Shown in pieces: positions 61,500 to 64,000 of a stretch of 64,000 bases of DNA. The translations under genes were made by a program, and so were the position numbers. Source of the stretch: Halomicrobium katesii DSM 19301. Lineage in GTDB: Archaea > Halobacteriota > Halobacteria > Halobacteriales > Haloarculaceae. Numbering within the stretch: position 1 is the first letter of the stretch; each line of letters starts with the position of its first letter. The notes below the pieces were generated by a model. The model searched no databases, had not been told where the DNA came from, and saw only the letters and a list, made by a program, of their open reading frames with translations. The DNA lies in NCBI RefSeq assembly GCF_000379085.1, contig NZ_KB905379.1, forward strand, positions 37,704-101,703, in the 5' to 3' direction.

Positions 61500-64000
<2,501 letters not shown>

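Overview
The window is high-GC archaeal DNA from a halophilic archaeon (class Halobacteria). The evidence is the very acidic proteome, Tat-type RR signal peptides followed by lipobox cysteines on three ABC binding proteins, a Bat-type regulator with an HTH_10 domain, a HemAT globin transducer, promoters placed for leaderless mRNAs, and archaeal-type 23S/5S rRNA. Gene content fits a saccharolytic member of the Haloarculaceae (Haloarcula/Halomicrobium-like), but genus cannot be settled from the sequence alone.

Layout. 1-2.25 kb (minus strand): copper P-type ATPase (cut by the window edge), a SafE/DsbD-like membrane protein and a small membrane protein, a set typical of terminal-oxidase copper supply. 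2.4-10.3 kb: sensing genes (HemAT aerotaxis transducer; a receiver-PAS histidine kinase whose ATPase domain has been deleted; a Bat-like receiver-PAS-GAF-HTH_10 regulator) around glutamate dehydrogenase and a coupled mini zinc-ribbon protein. 10.4-12.3 kb: a probable MITE, a palindromic repeat and an iron-siderophore binding lipoprotein under two iron-box palindromes.

12.3-24.8 kb is a sulfur-relay region: DsrE2-like and TusA proteins, a rhodanese/persulfide-dioxygenase fusion, two half-size YeeE/YedE thiosulfate-type transporters, a PiT-type permease, a TauE/SafE exporter with a small partner, a second TusA with an SQR-like flavoprotein and DUF1641, a class-V aminotransferase (cysteine desulfurase-like), a two-cysteine HTH regulator and a thioredoxin. 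Several of these promoters share a TATTGT(n)TAGTA-like motif, which suggests a single regulon.

24.9-36 kb: proline biosynthesis (proC-proB-proA with 8-nt overlaps), a complete binding-protein ABC importer, a DUF6498-like membrane protein, a tandem universal stress protein, a flavin/PNPOx-like protein, two gene remnants and a second MITE.

36.6-60.2 kb is a polysaccharide-utilisation locus. It holds an IclR regulator, aldo/keto and Gfo/Idh/MocA oxidoreductases, DUF2264, LarA-like, FAH-family and glycerate 2-kinase proteins, a PHP hydrolase, an MFS carrier, a GH88 unsaturated glucuronyl hydrolase, a complete CUT1 sugar ABC transporter, a GH2 beta-galactosidase and a secreted PL8 lyase with two C-terminal beta-sandwich repeats. 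The inferred flow is: extracellular lyase makes unsaturated uronate oligomers, the ABC transporter imports them, GH88 and GH2 trim them, and the oxidoreductases and kinase feed central metabolism.

61.2-64 kb (minus strand): the end of an rRNA operon, with a partial 23S, a tRNA-like processing element, 5S and a T-rich hairpin terminator. A family of about 85-bp palindromic elements (six clear or degenerate copies plus one divergent) is scattered between genes, and in three cases its terminal TGA is the stop codon of the neighbouring gene.
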